Of a stretch of DNA of 64,000 nt, positions 25,963 through 36,646 are shown in pieces. A program made the position numbers and the translations under genes. The notes under the pieces are model-generated. The model worked only from the letters and a program-made list of their open reading frames with translations. It was not told the DNA's origin and did not search any database. This stretch comes from Congeria kusceri. Taxonomy: Eukaryota; Mollusca; Bivalvia; Myida; Dreissenidae. The stretch lies in the NCBI GenBank assembly GCA_027627225.1, contig CM051036.1, forward strand, positions 40,371,926 through 40,435,925, read 5' to 3'. The first letter of the stretch is position 1; each line of letters begins with the position of its first letter.

Positions 25963-27008
25963 AACAACATTATACGAATAAATAATTTAGTTTTAGGCTT
26001 TTACACGGCTTGTAATCACTGGCGTCACCTCTTATTGGAGGTGCGTTGAAGAAAGGGCCATTTATACTTCTAATGAAAGAAAGTATTCACATACCTACTA
26101 ATTGCTGCATTATATATACATTAAATTGGTTTGTGGTCGACCAAACATATCGTTTTGCATTTTCACGTTTCTACAACAACAGAAAAACAGACAGACGGAT
26201 TTGCGGATCGACTGCTCTATAACACCGAAATCAAACAGAATGGGTGGATCTAAAATATTGATAAGCTAAATGTACGCACGTTAATTAAGTATTATTTAAA
26301 TATTAACAGATACTAGAACTTTGTAAAATGATAAGACACTTCGTAGGAGAGTTTTTCAAGTTCAAGTTCGTTAGATTTCTTATCATTGACAAAGCCTATA
26401 AGAGTCATTCATCTTACTTGAATTTGAGTACTACTTGTTAAAACTGAACTGTTTTCTAAAAAAGAAACTGCTGTGAAAGTGAAAGATTTGACAATTTAAA
26501 TGGTTAATATCCAGGGATGCGCCTATCTTCATATTTCTTAATTTTGAAGGAAGATATAATAGTTTCTGAATCGCACTACATTGTCCGATTTGTTAAAACG
26601 GTATAATATTGTCAAACAACATAGGAAACCAACTTACATTGTATCAGTGTTTACTTTTGTAACTTACTTCCTGTCATAAGCGCCACCTCGGAAGCATTAT
26701 TGACTCTTTTTCAATCCAACTCTAAAAAGAGGAGTCGCAAGTGATTAGTACTGATTACAGGTCGTGTTTTATGAAATTACGGCTTGCCATTCCCCTAGTA
26801 TTCTGATATTGTTTCTTATCTGATATTAACGTCTTAATTCCAATGGACCAATTCAATTAGGAACGGGTAGCCATTTTGATGAAAAGGACGTTTAAAGCCT
26901 CATATTATTGGCTCTACAATAATGAACAAGCTCAAGCACGTTGCAAACTATAATATCATCGATTGAATATGCAAAGCAATGAAAAATCCGTTTAATTATT
27001 TTCGTAAA
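25963..27008. other. Intergenic, nothing recognised
   Basis: No coding similarity or repeat boundary identified. Confidence 0.45.
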
Positions 27009-27110
27009 ACATCATCATCATCAACATCATCATCATCATCATCTGCTTCTTCTCCGACGTTGTCGTCATATCATTATTAATCATCATCACAATCATAATC
27101 ACCATGATTG
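27009..27110. repeat. (ATC)n microsatellite
   Basis: Imperfect ATCATCATC tract interrupted by TGCTTCTTCTCC and GACGTTGTCGTC. Confidence 0.85.
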
Positions 27111-27238
27111 TTGCTTTTGACAATTATTATTTATAACATCTAAATATCTTTTACACTGAGATTCAAACTTTATAATACTCTTATGTTGGTTGATAATGAT
27201 TGTAACTCGCAAATGTTGGCTATACTGATTTTTAACAT

Positions 27239-27486
27239 CAGGGCCCAGTTGCTCAAAGCATTAGCAGTCATTCGAGCTAACAGCCCGTAAACTGTGAATG
27301 TGAATAAAATTGATATAACAAGAAACTTATTTATGAAACATTTTAAAATTACTTCAGCATAACCATATATATAGAATAAACTCACATTTTAAAATTGTAG
27401 TGTTTTAGTTTACATAAATAAATCCATCCAAATGTTAACGGCTGTTAGCTTAATTGGCCGTTAAAGTTTTGAGCAACTGGGCCCTG
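27239..27486. mobile_element. Short TIR element (MITE), ends CAGGGCCCAGTTGCTCAAA
   Basis: The left end CAGGGCCCAGTTGCTCAAA and the right end TTTTGAGCAACTGGGCCCTG are inverted repeats of about 19 bp. An inner inverted pair (GAGCTAACAGCC / GGCTGTTAGCTTAA) follows. It is 248 bp with no coding capacity and no clear target duplication. Confidence 0.8.
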
Positions 27487-28675
27487 GTCGATAAGAAAAG
27501 TTTCGGCTTTGCTACAAACACGTTCACGTCTGGCGTAGATGTCGTGACGCGATTCTTAAAAAAATATTGTTCAATAGAGAGAGCATCATTCAAACAGAAT
27601 GCAATGGTGTAAAGACAACTGAAATACGTAACAATATTTCTGATCTGCGTGTGTTATGGATGCCAATAGTGTCAGCACACTGTAACTACTTTATCCAGGG
27701 CGTTTTGTCTACACTTGCGCAGTTCAATGACATATTTAAGGACTGATTAAAAAAATGAGAAAATATGTATTTCCAACATAATTCCATTTCCGTACCGGAA
27801 ACCCTGGGTTGTTGGTATTCGCTGCAAACAGTTTGGAATGGGGATTGAAGAGGCTTGGGCAGAGAACAGAAATACGGTAAATCGTGGAATGGCAATTAAT
27901 CCAAGTTAATAATGTGATACCTTTTGTACTTATTGATATGCAGTTGTATTCAATAATGAATTGCAGATTATGCTAGTTAATGACCTCGGTAAACCTGCAT
28001 CACAGTTAGCTGGCTATTATTGCACATGATGTTGTCGGCAGTATGTAGATAAGGTACCATTCATATTTATTAAGAAAACACTTAAATATGGAATAAAATT
28101 GTTTTAATATATTGATTAAGGCTAATAACGTTTATATCTTCAGAAGTCATAACGGCGCTCGAAAGTTATGTTCGTTGGTTCACTCGAAACAATCCGAGAT
28201 AAACACTGGCAGTTCGATGACTGCATAAAGCAATTCTTATCCATATCGGCATGTACAATGACTTTCGAAAAATACACACAATCTGATCATCACTGTTAAA
28301 TTCTTGAATGATATATTGGGAGGTGGGGGGGGGGGAGTGGGCTTTATGTCTTTACTCTGTTTTCATGTGTACTTTCGTAATTTAATAAGTAGGAATCGAA
28401 TAAAAATTGCGGCAATCTACAAAGAAAAACAGCATCGAAACTGCTACACATGTGCAGAACGATTAAATAACGTAAGCACAACACCAAAATCAAACTCATC
28501 GGGTTGCCACAAGAAAACATTTAATTTTGTTTTAGATGTGCATCTAACGTCGTTATGTAACAATAGCAAAACAAAACACATCCAAGTAACATTCAATACG
28601 ACTGATGACGTATTTCTTTGAAAATAATAAACGACAATTGTCAATTATTGTTTTTGGTTCTATGTTGTATTCCAG
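27487..28675. other. Region upstream of the C1q relic, no earlier exons found
   Basis: I searched the plus strand for the other C1q-domain exons (motifs like AFTAYLDH or YLFSWAV) and saw none. A G-tract (GGGAGGTGGGGGGGGGGG) lies near 28318-28335. Confidence 0.5.
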
Positions 28676-28879
28676 ATTGGAGCAGTGGTGGAAAGACGCA
28701 GTGATACTGATGACGATCAGGGAAGCAATCTGGCAATTGTAAAACTAAACACATGGGACGAGGAGTGAGCTTCATACTACAGCCAGCATCCTGATATCTT
28801 CGGCGACAACTCTAAAAGAACCACTTCGTTTTCTGGTTTTCTGTTACATGAAGTGCAAACACCAATAGTGGTTGAATAA
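28676..28879 (+). pseudogene. Isolated terminal exon of a C1q-domain gene, with a nonsense codon
   Basis: After an acceptor (TATTCCAG at 28668-28675) the frame encodes IGAVVERRSD...DDQGSNLAIVKLN, then a stop (TGA, 28766-28768), then YYSQHPDIFGDNSKRTTSFSGF...LLHEV and a final TAA. It aligns along its whole length with exon 4 of the intact C1q gene (38410-38616), including the phase-0 acceptor and the SFSxFLL beta strand that closes the C1q jelly roll. A TGG-to-TGA change would explain the stop. No companion exons were found, so it looks like a duplicated fragment or the remains of a lost gene. Confidence 0.85.
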
Positions 28880-30024
28880 CGTTGTCCATTAGTATATTAC
28901 TGACCGGTTTTTTGCTAGATGCTTATTTTCATAATAAGTTTACGAGAATAAGAATTACAAACTATCTTCTGAGATTTCGACTTTTGGAGATGAAAGAAAC
29001 CAAAAGCAAGTTAATTATGCGTGCCTTGCTTTTATTAGCAAGGAACCATTTATTTGAATGAATTTGAATGAATGATATGTGATTTTTACACACACACGCA
29101 AATAAACACATGACTAAACGTCCTACTTTCGATATATTAGTATTTGCTGGTATTTGACCTCAGCCTGGTGACCTAGTTTAATAAATTCGAATTTCTCTCA
29201 TAGTATTCTTCACAAAACAAAACCATGGACGCATACCTATACGCCCTACTTTCGATATCTTATTTGCTGAATGTGACTTCGTTGATGATTGGGATTCAGT
29301 CAACTGTTTTGTACAGCTCTCGAGATAACGTAAACATTATTTTTTGCAACTTTATAACAATGTTTCGCGTGGTAAATTGCTGCTGCTTCTTATATTATAG
29401 TATTATAAGTCAATCGCATCATGATTAAACTTTTCATTTCTAAGTAACGAACATATGGGTTTTTGCAAACTGTTTAATGAAAACCAAATGCTATGTATAA
29501 CAGTAACAGGTCAATCCGCAACAGGTCAAAGTAACCGATATTGGGCGAAATAGGTCGAGTACGTTTCTTTGCACTTTGTAGCCCTCTGAATTAGGTCGAG
29601 TACTTTTCTTTGCACTTTGTAGCCCTCTGCGTCAAATGTAGGTCTTCCGATACATCGTTGTTGTATATATATGAAATGCAGTTTGATAATTTTAAGTTGC
29701 ATTATTGAATGTTGATTATTTCAATATAAAATAGGTATAAACAGACACATGATTGTATTACGAAACAATGTCGAAATGGATGTCAGATCTCTTGTCATAT
29801 ATGTAGTAGTACTATTATGTGCATTCAACGAAAGAGTTTCATATGTAACAAATATCATTCTTTGCGGCGACAGCAATGTTTCCTCGGTCATTTTCGACAA
29901 AATAATAATTTGGAAAAATATCCGACATAAACTTTTTAATCAGAAAACAATGTTTACTAGCAGTTCAGAAACAGAAAGTGTCGAATACGTAATTTTGTAA
30001 AGCTGTTTTATTCTATAGTAAATA
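28880..30024. other. Intergenic, with one small duplication
   Basis: TAGGTCGAGTAC..TTTCTTTGCACTTTGTAGCCCTCTG occurs twice in tandem near 29551-29628. Nothing else was recognised. Confidence 0.5.
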
Positions 30025-30630
30025 CACTACTCAAAATTGTATGAGACCATTTTTCCTCTTGTGATGTATTTGATAACTAGCACATAATATTAGGCCTTAT
30101 AAAAATTCATGAAAAGTACTCGCTTTATGTACCGAATTTATTCGTTTGCACGCGACAGCACTGGAAACATGATTATGAAACTCTCGAACATCCACAAGTT
30201 TGCTAACATATATACATACTATATATATGTCTAGGTTCTTCTATAAACGTTGATAACGTGACATGTCAGTGTTGTGTCAGCCTTCAACGTAATGAATCGA
30301 AACATTAGATGACGTGACGTGACGCCTAAAGATTTTAATAAAGGGGAGTAGGCAGGTTGCAGGTAGGCATGCCCCAGGGACCTGTTGCGCATACCTTTAA
30401 CGTGTCCCACTGCGTTGTTCGGCTCACAAAACGAAAACATGGTACGAAAACAGTCGCAATAGCCCGCCAGGTACCCGGACCTCAGTCGAATAAAACATGT
30501 CTGGGGCATGCTTCATGCGAGACCGAGACTGTCCTGTCTAGTCAACAACATAGAACTTCGTGACCGCTTCAAACGGATTGAAACAGAAATTCACAATTCA
30601 ACATTCACTGCATATCATTGTGCGGTCAGG
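30025..30630 (+). mobile_element. Tc1/mariner transposon relic
   Basis: The left end TACACTACTCAAAATTGTATGAGACC (about 30025-30050) looks like a Tc1/mariner inverted terminus with its TA. Near 30363-30500 the plus strand encodes a helix-turn-helix-like stretch (QGPVAHTFNVSHCVV) followed by degenerate sequence, as in the paired-like DNA-binding region of Tc1 transposases. Further residues appear frameshifted to about 30570. The catalytic core is not visible; the next 4.6 kb is another element inserted at 30635. Confidence 0.5.
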
Positions 30631-30685
30631 ATGTTATGGAAGCGTTCTAGTGCCACGGTCTATATTATTTTTGTATTCCATTATC

Positions 30686-31386
30686 TCATAATTAGGAGAT
30701 AATAAGTCCTAATTAGGAGTTACTATGTTCTTATTATGAGATAGTAAGTCCTACTTATGCGATTGTAAGTCCTAATTAGGAGATAGGAAGTCCTAATTAG
30801 GAGATACTAAGTCCTAATTAGGATATATTAAGTCCTAATTAGGAGATACTCAGTCCTAATTAGGAGATAGTATCTCCTAATTTAGAGATAGTAAGTCCTA
30901 ATTAGGAGATACTAAGTCCTAATTAGGAGATACTATCCCATAATTTGGTGATAGTAAGTCCTAATTATGACATACTGACTCCTAATTAGGAGATACCAAG
31001 TCCTAATTAGGAGATACTTAGTCCTAATTACGAGATAATAAGTCTTAAATATGACTTAGTATCTCCTAATTAGGACTAACTATCTCCTAATGAAGATATA
31101 CTATATCCTAATTAGGACTAACTATCTCCTAATTAAGAGATACTATATCCTAATGAGGACTTTTTATCTCCTAATTAGGCGTTAATATGTCTTAATTAGA
31201 ACTTACTATCTCCTAATTAGGAGATAATATCTCCTATTTAGGACTTAGTATTTCCTAATAAGGACTTAATATCTCCTGATTAGGACTTAATATCCCCTAA
31301 TTAGGACTTAGTATCTTCTAATTAGGATTTAGTATCTCCTAATTAAGACTTAGTATCTCCTAATTAGGACTTAGTATCTCCTACAT
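30686..31386. repeat. ~33-unit array of a 21-bp palindrome-cored repeat, flipping orientation at ~31055
   Basis: Left of about 31055 units read CCTAATTAGGAGATACTAAGT; right of it they read as the reverse complement (ACTTAGTATCTCCTAATTAGG). CCTAATTAGG is itself a palindrome, so single units and the whole array can form hairpins. A short stretch of the same unit lies at the far end (35098-35150). Confidence 0.9.
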
Positions 31387-31520
31387 ATAGTATATAGTTA
31401 GCTCTCCTTAGTGATAGGACATGGATTATCGTGCTCAGTAATTTACATGGATCTAAGTGTTAAATAACGTGAAACAATGAATTCTTTTTGGATATAGTGG
31501 ATCGGAAAGTACTTAGCTCC

Positions 31521-34500
31521 ATGTCTCAGAACCAAAAAGGACCAAACAAAGCCACCAATAAGAAGATAAAGCGAAAATAAATTTCACCATTGGTCACTGA
31601 TACATGTACACAGAACACGGGCACGAGTGACCACGCTGACCAGTCGAAATCCGGTTTTGGCCATCGAGTAACGAGCACAGAGGTAAACATTGACCCAAAA
31701 CATAAACGAACAAAAAACTATAGCCAACAGCAAACTTCGCCAGAATATTTCGTATTTAATACACCTACGCCCTGGGACATGAGCAATATAAATTATCCTA
31801 ACTTTGGCGGACAGTATATGCAACCCGTACCAAATGCATACCTCACCTATTTCACCTCTTTCAACCCATCCGTCCAGGGCAATACCCAGTCGGGAGCACA
31901 AAGCCCGCCACCATGGGCGATAGGAATTATAGAGGACGTCAAACCTATCAAAGCCAGCGTTTCCAGGCTAGAAAACGTTGAAAAAATGGTATCATCCATG
32001 AACTTAAAACTAAACGATTTGGAAATCAAAGTTGATAAAATAGATAAATGGGTAGAAGAGCTAGGAAATGCGACATCTTTTATTAATGAAAAGTTAGAAC
32101 AGAACAGTAGCGACATTAAGAGCGCAAAAGAAGATATCAAACAGCTCCAGGCGTCATGTAAATCATTCAGTTAAACAATCCATTCACTAGAGAGGAGTCA
32201 CGAACATGCCAATGACAAACTACTGGAAGCTGAATTCCGAACTATGCGAGATAACCTCATATTCTACGGAATATCGGAAACAGCAACCCCTCTAGTAGAA
32301 GAGCATACAGCAGATCAGAGACCGGAAGAGGCGACATCCCGGCAAACTCTTGACAAAGAGACACAAGTATGTAGCGCACTTGTTAAAGACATAATACATG
32401 GCATAGACACCAGTGATATGATACTTGACCGGGCGCATCGATTGGGCAACAACAAAAATCTGCAGAAACACCCACCGGTTATAGTCAAATTTCACTATCA
32501 TGGTGATCGCGAACGTGTCCGACAAACCGTCGTCAGTGCAAAGGATGAGCTGAAGAAACGCAACATCGGGGTCGGCATTCAGCTACCCAGAAACTCTATC
32601 CTGTGTTTCAAGCAGAGAAACAGAAAGGAAACAAAGTGCGATTTACCGGAAACAAACTATACGTCAACGACAGAGTGTACATCCCACCCCATACCCTATA
32701 GAGCCGTCAAGAAGAGCCTCTAGACATTGTATCATGGAACTCTAATGGTCTTTATAGAAAGCTTGCTGATCCAGATTTTGTGGAATTGTTAACAATCATG
32801 ATATTATAATTCTTAATGAAACTTGGATTTCTCCCAAACACAAACTAAACCTAGAAATAAATAATTATTGTTCATATCATCTATTGGGAAATAAGTCACC
32901 AAACACCAAAAAAGGTCGATATTCTGGTGGAATTACAATATATTACAAATCAGTGTTAAATGGTAAAATTACTATTGTTGAAAAACAGCAATGTGGAATT
33001 ATTTGGATCAAACTTTGTAAGTCTCTTTTTCATTTTAATAATGACGTCTACATTTGTTGTACATATATCCCGCCACAAGGCTCGAAAGTTATCAACAATA
33101 ATGATATTGATATTTTGAAGAAATCGAAATTGGTTTAGAAAAATATATTTCCAAAGGTAAATTTTTTATAACTGGAGACTTTCATAGTCGAACTTCAAAC
33201 GATATTGATTACCTAGTTTTTGACCAGTTCATAGATAATGACATAGATCTGCAATCTAATGTTTTTACTACCAATAGAGTAAACAAAGATTACGTGTTAG
33301 ACACTAACGGTAAACGACTTTTGCAATTATGTGAATCTACCAACCTATTGATAGGTAACGGCCGCTTACATAATGATAGCAATGTTGGCGAATTTACATT
33401 TATAAATGCAAATGGTTCGAGTGTGGTAGACTACTTATTGTTAAAACATTCGGATTTTGATATTATTCAGATGTTTGAAATAATGCCCCCGAATTCTCTT
33501 TCTGACCGTTCCCCCGTTCATTTTCGTATTTCAAGAATACCGTCCATCATTTTAATTGACAACCCAATAAATGAAAATCCTGAAATGACAATAACATGGG
33601 ATAATTCACGTGCAGAAATATTCCGAAATAAATTATTGGTCAAACAAGGGTACGCAGCGAGTAGCATACTCTGTCGGTTTTTCCTAAATTATATGCTTGA
33701 AAATATAGATAGTAATTTAAATGGTATTTTTGACATTGATGGTTTAAAAATTTTCATGTTGCTGTTTGCCGACGATGCAGTAGTATTTGCAATCGACCCG
33801 AAATCTCTACAGTTGATACTGAACGATATCGAAATATACTGTAACACGTGGGGACTGCGTTTAGATGTTAAAAAATCTAAAGTAATGATCTTTGAAAATG
33901 GGCGACATACTAAATATAATTTCTTTTTATACAATGCGAAAATCGAAAACGTAACTTCCTTTAAATATCTGGGTGTACACCTATTTAAAAATGGCAACTG
34001 GCACCGTACACAACAAAGAGTAGCTCAGCATGCGATATATTCACTCCACAACCTTTTTAATGTTTATAATAACTTAGAATTACAAGTTACAAACAAAATT
34101 GAATATTATTTAATGCACTTGTTCGTCCAGTTCTCAATTACGCTGCTTAAATTTGGGGTTACAACAAAGGGCAAAATGTCGAAACAGTACTCTTAAAGTT
34201 TTGTCGTACGATTTTGGGTGTTAGACGTTCTACTAATCGCGAAGCACTTTACGGCGAACTTGGGCAAATACCCATGTACATACACAGAAGCATCCTTATG
34301 ATGAAGTACTGGGCTAAATTATTGACACTTGACGAGAATTCTTACACTTAAAATTGACGCAGACAGAGATATTAATTATAGCGGATATAACTGGGCTTCG
34401 AAAATAAAGCAGATTTTACATGAGCATGGTTTATGATATCTTTGGACGTACCAGTCTAACGAATTGATTAATTTTCACGCTATACGGCAACGTGTCCTTG

Positions 34501-34930
34501 ATAATTACTATCAAAGTTGGTATTCTTCTATCAACAACTCCAGTCGACTGCAATCGTATTGCTTATTTAAACATACTTTGGCAGTTAAAAAATATCTTGT
34601 CGTTTTAAGTGATAACAAATATAAAAACGCTCTATCTAAATTCAGAACGTCATCGCACGACCTACTTATCGAACGAGGCCGCTATTCCAACATCCAGAGT
34701 CAAGAAAGACTGTGCACAAATGTAACCAAATATGATCGAAAATGAATATCATTTTCTCCTAACCTGTCCAAAATACGCAGAACTAAGAGCGAAATATATA
34801 AAAAGATTTTATTATACCTGGCCATCGTTACAAAAAATTCGCCAATCTGTTATCCGTCACATCAAATAAGTCTCTTATTAATTTAGCGAAATGTATATAT
34901 TACGCAAATAAACTTAGAAACAACTAATAC
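31521..34930 (+). mobile_element. Decayed LINE with ORF1, APE endonuclease and internally deleted RT
   Basis: ORF1 starts at ATG 31521, hits a stop at 31578, then is open 31581-32174 (coiled-coil forming) and 32244-32600 (RDNLIFYGI, DRAHRLG, VIVKFHYHGDR: the RNA-binding ORF1 pattern of L1/CR1-like LINEs), with a frameshift at its end. ORF2 begins near 32722 (LDIVSWNSNGLYRKL), continues with the endonuclease (NETWIS, GDFHSRTS, SVVDYLL near 33420) and then jumps near 33620 straight to VKQGYAASSILC and LLFADDA. The finger and early palm parts of the RT, a few hundred residues, are therefore missing. The C-terminal part (34464-34860) is broken. Confidence 0.85.
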
Positions 34931-35519
34931 TTTTTTTAATAGTTGCTATTTACAAATATGTAAAAGCTTTTTCTGTAAACTCATAAAATCTCTTATCTTG
35001 TTAGTATTTCCATGTCTTACCATCACTATGTATTGTTTATTGTTGCTATAAGCATATTGATATGTTTTATGCATTAATATATTGAATTGAAAATAGGACT
35101 TACTATATCCTATTTAGGACTTAGTATGTCCTAATTACGAGACAATGGAATACAAAAATGACATAGACTGTGGCACTAGGACGCTTCCATAGGATGTCGC
35201 TAGTTTGTTGTTTTTTTATTATGTAAAGTTAAAAAATGTTCAAACTGCCATCTGTGTGTGACTTTAAATAGATTTCAGCTAAACTAATTGTTCACCCACG
35301 TTCCAGTTCACTGATTCAAAACATCCAATATCAATTTTCAACAATCAAATGGAAAGAACTATACATTTATCAACCGACCCCGTAATATCCCATTACGCTA
35401 TTGTTAATATGAGTGTAAATAAATTTAAAGTGGCAAATGTGCTTGTTTTGTCTTTCAATATATTACTACGTTACCCATGTTACTTGCTTTAGAAACCGAA
35501 ACTAAATATATTGCACCAC

Positions 35520-36445
35520 GTGTCGCCAGAAGTAAGTTTTTATGCCCCCAGTGGGGCCAAATAGATTTGCCCTTGTCCATCAGACCGTCCCTCCGTCCCG
35601 TCCCGTCCCGTCCGTCTGTCGGATTTTTGTGTTGTGCATATTTCAAAAAGTATAACTGCTAGAGTAATGGAACTTTAATAGCATTTTCATCGGCATCGGG
35701 GCTTGTGCACCTCGGTATTTTGGTGCAGTTTTTTCGGACATCAGCTGAGTTATGGTCCTTTTTTAGTAAAAAATGACATTTTTGGACTTGTGTCGCGCGT
35801 AACTCAAAAAGTATTGCTGTTAGAGTGATGAAACGTTATATACATATTCATCAGAATTTGAACTTGAGCACCTGGGTATTTTGGTGCAGTTTTTATCCGA
35901 CATTAGCGGAGTTGTGGCCCTTTTTTAGCAACAAATGACATTTTTGGGCTTGTGTCGCGTGTAACTTAAAACCAAACCGACATATTATAATATACATATG
36001 AATCAGCGTGTGAACTTGTGCACCTGGGTATTTTGGTGCAGTTTTTCAGACATCCGAGCGGAGTTTTTATGGCTCATTTTTAGCAAAAAATAACATTCTT
36101 GGTCTTGTGTCGCGCGTAACTCAAAACGTATTACTGCTAGAGTGATGAAACTTTAAATACATATTAATCGGCATGTGAAATTGTGCATCTGGTATTTTGG
36201 TGCAGTTTTTTTCCGCAATCAGTGAAGTTATGGCCCTGTTTTAGCAAAACATGTCATTTTTGGATTTGTGTCGCGTGAAACTCAAAACGTATAAGTGCTA
36301 GACTGATGAAATTGTATAAACATATTCATCCGAAGGTGAACTTGTGCACCTGGGTATTTTGGTGCATTTTTCCGACATCAGCAGAGTTTTTTGACAACCA
36401 GCGGAATGTGGCGGCATCCGAGTCTTACGGATACATGTCTAGTTT
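35520..36445 (+). repeat. Dispersed repeat with ~160-bp internal tandem units
   Basis: Begins near ATGCCCCCAGTGGGGCCAAA with a CCGTC-rich stretch. It then has about five units of 150-165 bp, each with GACATTTTTGG, TTGTGTCGCG, GTAACTCAAAA, GAGTGATGAAAC and GTATTTTGGTGCAGTTTTT. It ends with GGCGGCATCCGAGTCTTACGGATACAT. The start and end resemble a repeat I have seen widely in bivalve and snail genomes. It stops about 200 bp before the C1q start codon. Confidence 0.75.
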
Positions 36446-36646
36446 CTATTGTTTTCGTCCCACTTTGTTTATTATCGTTTTCCAAATGTAGTGTCACGTT
36501 TCGTATACTATTTCACCACATGTGGTGGATGCCGTGACTTCTACGCTGCAAAGTTCTAGAAGTAGGTTATCTTATCACAATATGGAAAGACTGTCATATC
36601 AAAAGCACTTGCATAAGAACTGCGACATTAAACATTCGTATTAAAC

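Larger units (their letters stand above)
30635..35191. mobile_element. 4.6-kb element with ~60-bp TIRs and a GGATGT target duplication
   Basis: The left end TATGGAAGCGTTCTAGTGCC and the right end (GGCACTAGGACGCTTCCATA) are inverted copies, continuing through GTCTAT..ATTTTTGTATTCCATT and into TAATTAGG units. Direct copies of GGATGT flank it at 30629-30634 and 35192-35197. No transposase reading frame is present. The interior is a 21-bp repeat array and a decayed LINE, so it is probably a non-autonomous DNA transposon into which a LINE inserted. Confidence 0.8.

Noticed and set aside
28304..28621. Plus-strand 105-codon frame upstream of the C1q relic
   Set aside because: Starts in a G-run and encodes nothing resembling a C1q exon; no donor in the right phase was found.
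35455..35662. Open frames on both strands near 35.5 kb
   Set aside because: They cover the CCGTC-rich start of a dispersed repeat and have no domain content.
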